Shown: positions 26,621 through 35,389 of the stretch, one piece after another
Numbering within the stretch: position 1 is the stretch's first letter
Layout: each line of letters opens with the position of its first letter
Assembly: GCA_001940725.1 (NCBI GenBank)
Contig: MDVR01000013.1
Coordinates: forward strand, 7,868-71,867
Length of the DNA: 64,000 nt
From: Candidatus Heimdallarchaeota archaeon LC_2
GTDB lineage: Archaea > Asgardarchaeota > Heimdallarchaeia > Heimdallarchaeales > Kariarchaeaceae
Direction: 5' to 3'
Program-made: the position numbers and the translations under genes
Notes under the pieces: generated by a model
Seen by the model: only the letters and a program-made list of their open reading frames with translations
Database searches by the model: none
What the model was told of the DNA's origin: nothing

Positions 26621-26959
26621 CTAATTTGCTATTGCAAGTTTTTCGATTACAACAAAACTTACATGTTTGGCAATGTGACGACATTCCATAACTTTTACAA
26701 CGTCTCCACTTTTAGCATCAATACAACTTGGATTGCGTGCTGAAAGTGATCCGTGTCTCTTCTCATACCGATTGTATTTCTTAACAAGATGTAAGAAATC
26801 CCTTCGAATTACAAGTGTTTTATTCATTTTTGTAGATTCTACCTTTCCTTCAACTATTCTGCCTCTAACTGGCAAAGTACCATGCCAGGGACATAATGAA
26901 TCGTCACATTCCTTGGAAGGTGGATTAGCTTCTATACCTATATTTCTAACTTTGGACAT
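26621..26959 (-). CDS. rps17: ribosomal protein uS17
   Basis: A 112-aa protein from the ATG at 26957-26959 (MSKVRNIGIEAN). The frame stays open upstream, but those extra 24 residues do not resemble uS17. It carries the archaeal CDDSLCPWHGTLPVRG insertion and ends in a normal OB-fold (GDVVKVMECRHIAKHVSFVV). First gene of the minus-strand cluster; in other archaea Rpp29 usually precedes it, but here that gene is 3.5 kb away on the other strand. Confidence 0.93.
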   Translation of the reverse strand: MSKVRNIGIEANPPSKECDDSLCPWHGTLPVRGRIVEGKVESTKMNKTLVIRRDFLHLVKKYNRYEKRHGSLSARNPSCIDAKSGDVVKVMECRHIAKHVSFVVIEKLAIAN

Positions 26960-27219
26960 ATTTTTTACCCCAATACTGATCGCATTATTCAAATTTGTGC
27001 ATAACCAAAAATACCTCGTTAAAGTGATCAATTGGGTAACGATTGACCGAGTAGAGCCTGTTTCTCCAGAAGGGTATTCTTGTTAGTCCGAAAACTATTC
27101 AGGTTGTAGAACAATACGATGTCTTACATAATTACGATTCTGATTAAACATTTAAATAGAGTGATACAAATCAGTTACTGAAAACAATGTTATCTCCTTT
27201 TTAATTTTAAAATAATAAT

Positions 27220-28146
27220 TTAAGAATTGAAATGTTGCCACCCCTTGTTATCAATTATTTTATTCAAATATCTTACTTCTTTTCTTTCTACTACTTTACC
27301 CAGTAGAATCAAATCCTTGGATTCTTCATATACTAAATGTGAGGTAAATAGAATACCTAATTCTTCCCCTCCATAAAAGATTAGATCCATAATATCAATT
27401 CCATTGATATCAGCGATCTCTTCCGTCCACTTATTTACATTAATAAGGTTTATTTCAAACCCAACATCAGACATTATAGACAAATGGTATAAGCTCGATG
27501 CAACTCCATCGCTACAATCAATTGCTGAAGAGGCATCATATTGAAGAAAATCAACATATAATTTTGGTATTCCATAAATTTTTATAGCCTTAGAACTATC
27601 ACCTCTCCAATTGTTTGTGAGGATGCCTAATGCCGAACTCATCATACCCATACTAGGACCAATCCAATAAATAAATTCACCGACCTTCGCCCCATCCCTT
27701 CGAATTAATTTATCATTAGAGTAACCCCACGTTGTTACATCAATTACTAAATCATTTGCTGAATTTAAGTCTCCACCTAAATATGAAATATTATATTTAT
27801 TACAAGCAAATGCAACACCTTTCAATACTTCTTTAACATTATTCACATCCACTTTAGGAATTGATAAAGAGATAACTGCATATTTAGGATTTACGCCTTT
27901 GGCAATAATATCGGATGCTGAATTTATTAATGCCCTATATCCACAATTAAAAAATGATAACCCGTCCGGTCGATCTGTAGAGGCTACCCATGTATCAGAG
28001 TTTAACACAATATATCCTTCCTCAACAGGAACTGCGACTGCATCTTCATTCCAACCTAGGAGGTTTTGATTCTTGACATCCACGAGTTCTTTAATTGATC
28101 TTAAGATTGCTTGTTCCTTCGATTCATCTAGTACAATCTTATCCAT
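27220..28146 (-). CDS. thiL: ThiL-like thiamine-monophosphate kinase (PurM/AIR-synthase-like fold)
   Basis: A 308-aa protein. LNSDTWVASTDRPDG (about 48-62) carries the Mg-ATP Asp. GYRALINSASDIIAKGVNPK corresponds to the ThiL N-A-S-D-hA-G-G-P stretch. LGGDLNSANDLVIDVTTWGY and IDCSDGVASSLYHLS (substrate/ATP Asp) follow. The enzyme would phosphorylate TMP to thiamine diphosphate. Some residues differ from textbook ThiL (VNPK for GG-P), so a related PurM-like kinase is possible. It stands alone between the two halves of the ribosomal cluster. Confidence 0.75.
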   Translation of the reverse strand: MDKIVLDESKEQAILRSIKELVDVKNQNLLGWNEDAVAVPVEEGYIVLNSDTWVASTDRPDGLSFFNCGYRALINSASDIIAKGVNPKYAVISLSIPKVDVNNVKEVLKGVAFACNKYNISYLGGDLNSANDLVIDVTTWGYSNDKLIRRDGAKVGEFIYWIGPSMGMMSSALGILTNNWRGDSSKAIKIYGIPKLYVDFLQYDASSAIDCSDGVASSLYHLSIMSDVGFEINLINVNKWTEEIADINGIDIMDLIFYGGEELGILFTSHLVYEESKDLILLGKVVERKEVRYLNKIIDNKGWQHFNS

Positions 28147-28343
28147 TATTTCTCTAAATAATCAGTCAACTTATTATTTAAATTTCATATTTACCAGTAG
28201 TTAGTAAATGAAACATTTTTCTGATTTTCTTATATTAATCGCCTTCAAATATTGGAACTGATAAATTGATTTGTAATAAAATTGTTTGCTCATTATCTTA
28301 AGCCTTTTATGTGCTTATCTTAGTGGAATTGTGAGTTAAACGA

Positions 28344-28760
28344 ATGTCATCTAGACGTCAAACGCACTATCGTGGTAAAACATTAAATGAATTACAATCA
28401 CTAACATTAGATGAGTTAGTTGAGTTATTACCATCGAGGCAAAGAAGATCATTAACACGCCAAGAGTATTGGAACCATGAAAGATCTAAATTGTTAGGTA
28501 AATTAAGAAATGCAAAAGAAGCTATGGATAAAGGAAAAGAAGTCATTGTTAAAACACATATTCGAGACTTCGTTGTACTTCCCGAATTTGTAGGTTTAAC
28601 TGTTGAAATTTATAATGGTAAGGAATACACCCCAATAAAACTTACATTCGATAAGGTCGGAGATTATTTCGCACAATATTCACATGCACGTAAGCTTGTA
28701 CGACACAGTGCCCCAGGTATTGGAGCTACTCGATCTTCAATGTATGTACCTCTCAAGTAA
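28344..28760 (+). CDS. rps19: ribosomal protein uS19
   Basis: A 138-aa archaeal uS19: HYRGKTLNELQSLTLDELVE, then KTHIRDFVVLPEFVGLTVEI, then GDYFAQYSHARKLVRHSAPG. First gene of the plus-strand half of the split S10-type cluster; uS10, uL3, uL4, uL23 and uL2 do not precede it. The gap to uL22 is 164 bp. Confidence 0.95.
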   Translation: MSSRRQTHYRGKTLNELQSLTLDELVELLPSRQRRSLTRQEYWNHERSKLLGKLRNAKEAMDKGKEVIVKTHIRDFVVLPEFVGLTVEIYNGKEYTPIKLTFDKVGDYFAQYSHARKLVRHSAPGIGATRSSMYVPLK

Positions 28761-28924
28761 TATTATCAATTAAGAAAAAACTTAAAATTGTTAGTTATCA
28801 CAATTGCTTCGAAATTAAAATAGACATTCAAATCCCCCATTTGAAACTTTGAAAAATTACAAAATTTATGAAGATAAAAATTGATCATCTAGCGCGAGAT
28901 ATCTTAAGGCTTTAATTATAGTAA

Positions 28925-29416
28925 TTGAAAATCGGTTTTGAAGTAACATTGTCAAGATTTAAGTATTCAACTGTGGGTTTGGATATCGATCCAGATAAGA
29001 CTGTATTTGCAAGTGGAAGGGAAATTAATTGTTCTACTAAGCATTCACGAGAAATTTGTAAACAAATAAAAGGTATGCTAGTAGATGATGCAAAGACCTA
29101 TTTAGAAAATGTAATTGATATGAAGAAATCAGTTCCATTTAAAAGATATAATAAAAAGATAGGTCATCGAAGTGATTTAGTAGGTTGGGATACTGGAAGA
29201 TACCCCGTTAAAGCTGCAGGTAAAATTCTAGATGTTTTAAATAATCTAGAAAAGAATGCAGAAAATAAAGGACTTGAAGTCGATCGATTATATATTTTCC
29301 ATTCAGCTACTCAAAGAGGTAGAAAGATAAAAAGAATTTTCGCACGAGCGTTTGGTTCAAGTTCACCAAAGGTGAATACACTCACACATATTGAACTCGC
29401 TGCAGAAGAGGTTTAG
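28925..29416 (+). CDS. rpl22: ribosomal protein uL22
   Basis: A 163-aa uL22, lining the exit tunnel. It has STKHSREICKQIKGMLVDDA, then VPFKRYNKKIGHRSDLVGWD and ARAFGSSSPKVNTLTHIELA. The TTG at 28925 is the only start that keeps the N-terminal strand. It stops 2 bp before uS3. Confidence 0.93.
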   Translation: MKIGFEVTLSRFKYSTVGLDIDPDKTVFASGREINCSTKHSREICKQIKGMLVDDAKTYLENVIDMKKSVPFKRYNKKIGHRSDLVGWDTGRYPVKAAGKILDVLNNLEKNAENKGLEVDRLYIFHSATQRGRKIKRIFARAFGSSSPKVNTLTHIELAAEEV

Positions 29417-29418
29417 TT

Positions 29419-30219
29419 ATGCCAAATAGTATTAAAAATTTTACTGAACGAAGATTACATACCACGTTTCTTGATGAATATTTTAAAGAGAAACTAGCTT
29501 CCGCAGAATACGGATATATGATTTATCAACCTTCGTCAACTATTACTAAAATAACACTAAAAGTTGGACGAGTAGGTCTTGCAATTGGAAGAAGAGGGAA
29601 GACAATTAAGCAATTATCAATAGATGCTAAAAAAATTCTTGGTCATGAACGAGTTCAAATTGAAGTAGAACCATTAGATGATCCTGAAAGTTATCCACAA
29701 GTAATGGCACAAAGATTAGCATCTTCACTTGAAAGAGGTAGGCATTTTCGAAGAAGTGCTTATGGTACAATGAGAAGAATAATGAGTACTGGTGCTCTTG
29801 GGTGTGAAATCACAGTTGCTGGTAAAATCACATCACAAAGAGCAAGAGTAGAGAATTTCAGAGAAGGATTTGTTGCAAAAACTGGAGAGCCTGCTGAAGA
29901 GTTTGTGAAGGTCGGTCGAGCATATGCAAAAATTAAACGAGGTACTCTTGGCATAACGGTATTAATTATGGTCCCAGATGCAGTACTACCAGATGCAGTC
30001 GAGATCATCGCAGAACCAACTCATACATCTAGGGAAATTACAAGAGAGGCAGATGAAGAATTATCTGAAGATCTCGAAACTTCAACAGAAAAAATACCAA
30101 TGGATGACGAATTCGGAGATTTAGAGGAATTAGATGCCTCAGATAGTGATATTCCAGAAGATGCAGTTAAAGCCTTAGAAGAAGAAGAGGAATTAGAAGA
30201 ACTAGAGGATGTAGAATAA
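29419..30219 (+). CDS. rps3: ribosomal protein uS3 with acidic C-terminal tail
   Basis: A 266-aa uS3. The N-terminal KH domain includes KVGRVGLAIGRRGKTIKQLS. The C-terminal domain has YGTMRRIMSTGALGCEITVA and KVGRAYAKIKRGTLGITVLI. The last 55 residues are strongly acidic (ending EEEEELEELEDVE). The uL29 start follows at once. Confidence 0.95.
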   Translation: MPNSIKNFTERRLHTTFLDEYFKEKLASAEYGYMIYQPSSTITKITLKVGRVGLAIGRRGKTIKQLSIDAKKILGHERVQIEVEPLDDPESYPQVMAQRLASSLERGRHFRRSAYGTMRRIMSTGALGCEITVAGKITSQRARVENFREGFVAKTGEPAEEFVKVGRAYAKIKRGTLGITVLIMVPDAVLPDAVEIIAEPTHTSREITREADEELSEDLETSTEKIPMDDEFGDLEELDASDSDIPEDAVKALEEEEELEELEDVE

Positions 30220-30220
30220 A

Positions 30221-30424
30221 ATGGCAATTTTGAGAATGAGTGAGATCAGAAAATATAGGCCCGAACAGAGAGAGACAAGATTACTACAATATCGAAAAGA
30301 ATTAATGGATGTTTATTCACAACTTTCTGCTGGTGGAAGTATTGAAGATCCAAGCAAAATAAAGCAATTGAAAAAAACTATTGCAAGATTATTAACCGTT
30401 GGTAACGAAAAAGATTCTTCTTAA
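30221..30424 (+). CDS. rpl29: ribosomal protein uL29
   Basis: A 67-aa helical-hairpin protein: ILRMSEIRKYRPEQRETRLL, then LMDVYSQLSAGG, then KIKQLKKTIARLLTV. It begins one base after the uS3 stop and is followed by Rpp29; the SUI1/eIF1-like gene often found here in archaea is absent. Confidence 0.93.
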   Translation: MAILRMSEIRKYRPEQRETRLLQYRKELMDVYSQLSAGGSIEDPSKIKQLKKTIARLLTVGNEKDSS

Positions 30425-30444
30425 TTCTAATATCGCAATAAGTT

Positions 30445-30741
30445 ATGAACCTAATAAATTATCGAAAAATGGTTACATCAATACTTGTAAATCCATTAGA
30501 TAATCTAATCATCTTTATTGAAGATCATCACAATAAATCAATGAAGTCTGTTAAAGGCAAAATTATCAACGAGACTAAATATATGATTCACCTTATGACA
30601 GATACCCATAATTTAATTTCAATTCCAAAAAAAGGTGGAAAATTCATTATATTGTCTGAAAATATTAAAATTATTATAACTGGAGATTTATTGTTAGGGA
30701 ATGCAAAATCTAGATCGAAAAAGAAATATCGTAAATGGTAA
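30445..30741 (+). CDS. rnp1: RNase P protein subunit Rpp29/Pop4 (aRnp1)
   Basis: A 98-aa protein matching archaeal Rpp29: VKGKIINETKYMIHL, then ISIPKKGGKFIILSENIKII, then a basic C-terminus (KSRSKKKYRKW). This Sm-like barrel binds RNase P RNA for pre-tRNA 5' processing. In most archaea it lies between uL29 and uS17; here the cluster breaks directly after it. Confidence 0.85.
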   Translation: MNLINYRKMVTSILVNPLDNLIIFIEDHHNKSMKSVKGKIINETKYMIHLMTDTHNLISIPKKGGKFIILSENIKIIITGDLLLGNAKSRSKKKYRKW

Positions 30742-30767
30742 GAAACTGTTTGGTAAAATCAAAATAA

Positions 30768-31568
30768 CTAAATTGTTAACAAAATAGGTACTTCAATAAA
30801 TTTAATATTTACAATTTCTCCAGATAAACTACTTGTAAGATAGGTCCCATCTGGTTTTGCAATTCCATTAATCGAATGTAAGATTGTTAAATCACCCGTA
30901 ATCAATTGAGAAGGAAATTCAGTGATGTTTGATGCTCGTCTTCTTAAACGCAAGGTCCATTCATCCAAATCAATTGGAAAATCAACAAAATCTGGATTAA
31001 ATTCTAATTTAATTACAATGATGGTAATATCATATTGACCATTCGGAAGTTGTTCTGAAATTTCAATTCTAGATCTAAAATAAAGTGAAAATCTAGCTTC
31101 ATCATTCACGTATTCAACCTTGGAAACAAAATTGTCTGATGTTGTGGTGTTCCAATTAACAAAACTATTTTCTTGAGTGTTCCTACCAAAATAACTTATT
31201 CCCGATCTACCTTGAAATTCTGCAGTTACATTTCCGGTGAATGAACCAATCTGGGAATTAAATAGAATAGGCCCTGGGGTACCAGTAATATTAAAATCAA
31301 GAAGATAACCAGAGTTGATTGAATAAATGGCTCCTTTCGAAATTATTTTCGCTCGGTTCTGAGCATCTTCAGCTGATGAAACAAGATCCGTAACGGCATT
31401 TGCGATTGAATACATTACAAATTCCTGATTATTTGCCTGAGTTGTGGCTTCAAATCCAAAAATTGTGGGAGAGATCCGACTGTAAAGAACCCCCATCGAT
31501 GCAATCATAATGATAAAAATCAACATCGTGGCAATAACATTAGTTGTTCCTTTTCGCGATTTAAGCAC
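30768..31568 (-). CDS. archaeal type IV pilin-like secreted protein
   Basis: A 266-aa protein starting MLKSRKGTTNVIATMLIFII. A short basic leader, K-G cleavage context and uninterrupted hydrophobic helix are the class III (PibD/FlaK-processed) signal of archaeal pilins. The remainder is beta-rich, as in pilin head domains (SFTGNVTAEFQGRSGISYFG). No assembly ATPase or platform protein is nearby. Convergent with the Rpp29 gene. Confidence 0.75.
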   Translation of the reverse strand: MLKSRKGTTNVIATMLIFIIMIASMGVLYSRISPTIFGFEATTQANNQEFVMYSIANAVTDLVSSAEDAQNRAKIISKGAIYSINSGYLLDFNITGTPGPILFNSQIGSFTGNVTAEFQGRSGISYFGRNTQENSFVNWNTTTSDNFVSKVEYVNDEARFSLYFRSRIEISEQLPNGQYDITIIVIKLEFNPDFVDFPIDLDEWTLRLRRRASNITEFPSQLITGDLTILHSINGIAKPDGTYLTSSLSGEIVNIKFIEVPILLTI

Positions 31569-31681
31569 TATACTATCTTGAATATTTTAGCAAATTAATA
31601 TTATTATTTTTTAATTGATTATTGTTAAATATTTTATTTGAATTGATTATTTATTTATGGTATTGTAATTTGAAGTGAAAA

Positions 31682-31999
31682 TTATCCGAAGAGAGAGCCG
31701 AGACCTTCATCATCGTCTTCTATTTCTTCGCCTTCTTCTTCTTCTTCTTCTTCGACAGCATCTTCAGCGGTGGCAGAGCTTTTAGCTCCAGCTGCGGCTG
31801 CAGGTGCAGCTGCAGGAGCGGCCATAACTGCAGAAACCAATGCTTCATTGATGTCAACTTCTCCAAGAGCGGCTACGAGTGCTTTTACTCTTGACTTATC
31901 AGCAGTAACGCCTGCTGCTTTTAGGACTTTTGTAATTCCTTCTTCTGTTATTTCTTGTTCGCTTTTGTGTAATACGAGTGCGGTATATAAATATTGCAT
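31682..31999 (-). CDS. rpl12: ribosomal protein L12 (P1-type stalk protein)
   Basis: A 105-aa protein from the ATG at 31997-31999 (MQYLYTALVLHK), preceded by AAGGAG. An N-terminal helical dimerisation domain, Ala-rich hinge (AAPAAAPAAAAGAKS), Glu-rich stretch and the GLGSLFG tail that recruits translation factors are all present. Third gene of uL1-uL10-L12. Confidence 0.95.
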   Translation of the reverse strand: MQYLYTALVLHKSEQEITEEGITKVLKAAGVTADKSRVKALVAALGEVDINEALVSAVMAAPAAAPAAAAGAKSSATAEDAVEEEEEEEGEEIEDDDEGLGSLFG

Positions 32000-32015
32000 T
32001 TTTTGTTTCTCCTTT

Positions 32016-32900
32016 TTATAATAGTTCAGCAGGAACTGCTGATGCATCAACTGCTGATGCGGCTCTAGCTAGTGCTAAAGCATGAGCATGAGCTCTACCA
32101 AGTACCATGGATGCTGTTTCTTCATTAATATATCCAATAGATGCTGCTAGTGCAAATGCATTACGTTTGGCTTTGGAAATTAGTAGTGGGGCGGTATCAC
32201 TATTAAGGATACCTGCTTCCACAGCCAAATTCATAGCTGATTGATGTGCAAAAATTAAATCATTTCTGTACGATTCAAAGTCAACAATGAGATTTTCATG
32301 GTCAATGATTTCTCCGTTCTCAAGGACGACATCTAATGACAGTCCTACCAAGAAGGGTTCAATTTCCAACCTCGTCAAAATACTTGCCAACGTTGCACTT
32401 ACTCTTTCACCAGGTGCCAATACTTGGGTATCTGATGGAATTGCGACCGTACCATCTTCAATTCTGGTAGGTAAACCTATTGAATTTAACTCACTTATTA
32501 CTCCACCTGGCAAGAACCCTGTGTTCATTTTGCTTACAGTGACAGTTATTGGTGATATTTGACCTGCTTTTGCTGGAGCTTTTACCTTGTTCTTATCAAG
32601 ATAATTAGCAATTTGATAAGGACTATCATTTGTAAATAGAAAGACTGCTGGCCCTTTGATATATTCTGATAATAAATCAGACCCATCAATTTTCGAATCT
32701 GCCAAAGCTCGTCGCATCAAAGTATTTTTGGCTGCGACAATTGTTGCCCTATTTCTGAGATCGGCTCTTAGTTTTTGAACTGTTTTTGCTCCGATGGATT
32801 CCATTTGAACAATTCCAATTGTTTGGTGCTTTTGAATGAGATTTTTTAACTTAGAAACAGTTTCTATTTTTCTAGGTGCTATTGATCTTTTGCTACTCAT
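32016..32900 (-). CDS. rpl10: ribosomal protein uL10 (P0)
   Basis: A 294-aa stalk base protein: IGIVQMESIGAKTVQKLRAD, then VAAKNTLMRRALADS, then PGERVSATLASILTRLEIEP. The C-terminal helical region binds L12 dimers. It starts 1 bp after the uL1 stop. The acidic P0 tail seen in many archaea is missing: the protein ends ASAVDASAVPAELL. Confidence 0.95.
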   Translation of the reverse strand: MSSKRSIAPRKIETVSKLKNLIQKHQTIGIVQMESIGAKTVQKLRADLRNRATIVAAKNTLMRRALADSKIDGSDLLSEYIKGPAVFLFTNDSPYQIANYLDKNKVKAPAKAGQISPITVTVSKMNTGFLPGGVISELNSIGLPTRIEDGTVAIPSDTQVLAPGERVSATLASILTRLEIEPFLVGLSLDVVLENGEIIDHENLIVDFESYRNDLIFAHQSAMNLAVEAGILNSDTAPLLISKAKRNAFALAASIGYINEETASMVLGRAHAHALALARAASAVDASAVPAELL

Positions 32901-32901
32901 T

Positions 32902-33549
32902 TCATTTTGCTCCTAGTACGATAGCAGGACCCATAGTTGTTTTTATATGAGTTCTATAAATATTGTTAGGCCCCTGTTCAAGTTTGCTTTCAACCTCATT
33001 AAGAACAGTTCGGATATTTGAAGCAAGTTCATTATCTTCCATTGTCTCATATCCAACTCTACAATGAATAACTGGATTTTGTTTCAAATTAATTTTACAT
33101 GTTCGTGTATATCTTGCAACAAAATCTTCTAAATTGGCATTAGGTGATAAAACAGTTGGCATTTTACCTGTTGGACCTAAGTATCGTCCCAAATTCTTAC
33201 CAACAAGAGCCATCAGTTGTGGTATTGCAAGAAAATAATCAACTGTCGCTATTAATTCTTTTGCATCTTTGGGATTTTTTCCTAAACTTTCAATCTCCTC
33301 TTCATTAAGAGTATATTCAATGTTGTTTTCTTTTGCTTTACCAATGATTGCTGCATCGCCTATAACGCATAATTTGATATCTGGAGAGATGACATGAGGT
33401 AGTAAAACTTCGGTTCGAAATCTTTTACTTGGATCTTTCAAATTCACATCTTTAATAGCAATTGCGATATCAATAGATTGAACAAACTTTCGTTTCTTCG
33501 ATTTTGATTTGGCCTTGCGTACAGCATCTGTTATAACTTCTAGTGACAT
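32902..33549 (-). CDS. rpl1: ribosomal protein uL1
   Basis: A 215-aa uL1 from the ATG at 33547-33549 (MSLEVITDAVRKAKS). An AGGAGGT about 10 nt upstream supports this start over the longer open frame. LGRYLGPTGKMPTVLSPNAN is the family signature in the RNA-binding domain. uL11, normally before uL1, is not in the window. Confidence 0.95.
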   Translation of the reverse strand: MSLEVITDAVRKAKSKSKKRKFVQSIDIAIAIKDVNLKDPSKRFRTEVLLPHVISPDIKLCVIGDAAIIGKAKENNIEYTLNEEEIESLGKNPKDAKELIATVDYFLAIPQLMALVGKNLGRYLGPTGKMPTVLSPNANLEDFVARYTRTCKINLKQNPVIHCRVGYETMEDNELASNIRTVLNEVESKLEQGPNNIYRTHIKTTMGPAIVLGAK

Positions 33550-33727
33550 TATTGTGTTGTACCTCCTGCTACTGAACTTTTCAGTTTGATAAATCAAAGC
33601 CTGTCAGTCAACGCAGGGTAAAAGAAGACATCATTCGATGCTTCTAATCATTGTTTTTCATCATACAATATAAAAATAAAGATAGTTCGCGATAGAAATT
33701 GAATTTAATAATTCAGAAATTCCATAA

Positions 33728-34281
33728 TAAGATTGGAAATTTTACGATATATATTGACCTTGGTGTTGAGTTTTAAAATTGTTTTAAAAATGAAATAATT
33801 AACAGTGGAAAATCTGCCTAATTTCAATTATTTAACTGAAGTACCGGATTCTAAAACAGTTTTGAATATTCTAACTAAGCCAGTTCGAGATTGGATTCAA
33901 ATACATCTCGGTAAGTTAAATCAAGTACAATTAGTCGCCATCCCACAAATAATTAAAAAGGTCTCAACATTAGTGATGTCACCTACTGGATCGGGTAAGA
34001 CACTTTCTGCATTTCTCGGTATAATATCTGAATTGCTTATTATGGAAAATAAAAACGAACTTACAGATAATATTTATTGTTTATACATATCACCATTAAG
34101 AGCCCTTGGGAATGATATTCATAAGAATTTAGAAATTCCATTAAATAATATAAAAGAGAAAACTGGTACAAAAATACGAATTGCTAAAAGAACAGGCGAT
34201 ACTCCCACAAGCGAAAGAATTAAACTTTTACGCAAACCACCACATATACTCATTACAACCCCTGAATCTTTTGCATTAATG
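33728..34281 (+). repeat. 554-bp tandem repeat unit 1 (5' end of Lhr-type helicase gene)
   Basis: From TAAGATTGG to ATTAATG. It holds the promoter region, the GTG start (33805) and the first 159 codons of the helicase gene. Reading then runs into the TAA that begins the next unit, giving a 159-aa truncated ORF (33805-34284). It appears identical to units 2 and 3. Confidence 0.9.
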
Positions 34282-34835
34282 TAAGATTGGAAATTTTACG
34301 ATATATATTGACCTTGGTGTTGAGTTTTAAAATTGTTTTAAAAATGAAATAATTAACAGTGGAAAATCTGCCTAATTTCAATTATTTAACTGAAGTACCG
34401 GATTCTAAAACAGTTTTGAATATTCTAACTAAGCCAGTTCGAGATTGGATTCAAATACATCTCGGTAAGTTAAATCAAGTACAATTAGTCGCCATCCCAC
34501 AAATAATTAAAAAGGTCTCAACATTAGTGATGTCACCTACTGGATCGGGTAAGACACTTTCTGCATTTCTCGGTATAATATCTGAATTGCTTATTATGGA
34601 AAATAAAAACGAACTTACAGATAATATTTATTGTTTATACATATCACCATTAAGAGCCCTTGGGAATGATATTCATAAGAATTTAGAAATTCCATTAAAT
34701 AATATAAAAGAGAAAACTGGTACAAAAATACGAATTGCTAAAAGAACAGGCGATACTCCCACAAGCGAAAGAATTAAACTTTTACGCAAACCACCACATA
34801 TACTCATTACAACCCCTGAATCTTTTGCATTAATG
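34282..34835 (+). repeat. 554-bp tandem repeat unit 2
   Basis: Second copy, again carrying its own GTG (34359) and a 159-aa ORF ended by the TAA at the junction (to 34838). The truncated protein keeps the Walker A motif but not the DEIH box, so it cannot be a helicase. Confidence 0.9.
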
Positions 34836-35389
34836 TAAGATTGGAAATTTTACGATATATATTGACCTTGGTGTTGAGTTTTAAAATTGTTTTAAAAATG
34901 AAATAATTAACAGTGGAAAATCTGCCTAATTTCAATTATTTAACTGAAGTACCGGATTCTAAAACAGTTTTGAATATTCTAACTAAGCCAGTTCGAGATT
35001 GGATTCAAATACATCTCGGTAAGTTAAATCAAGTACAATTAGTCGCCATCCCACAAATAATTAAAAAGGTCTCAACATTAGTGATGTCACCTACTGGATC
35101 GGGTAAGACACTTTCTGCATTTCTCGGTATAATATCTGAATTGCTTATTATGGAAAATAAAAACGAACTTACAGATAATATTTATTGTTTATACATATCA
35201 CCATTAAGAGCCCTTGGGAATGATATTCATAAGAATTTAGAAATTCCATTAAATAATATAAAAGAGAAAACTGGTACAAAAATACGAATTGCTAAAAGAA
35301 CAGGCGATACTCCCACAAGCGAAAGAATTAAACTTTTACGCAAACCACCACATATACTCATTACAACCCCTGAATCTTTTGCATTAATG
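34836..35389 (+). repeat. 554-bp tandem repeat unit 3 (continuous with the intact gene)
   Basis: Third copy. Here ATTAATG runs on into CTTACAGC and the full helicase frame. Confidence 0.9.

Noticed and set aside
30021..30227. Serine-rich 68-aa minus-strand ORF
   Set aside because: Antisense of the acidic uS3 tail.
31770..32021. Alanine-rich 83-aa plus-strand ORF
   Set aside because: Antisense of the L12 hinge; no own signals.
33805..34838. Two separate 159-aa helicase-like genes
   Set aside because: They are exact duplicates of the first part of the Lhr gene, ended by the repeat junction.
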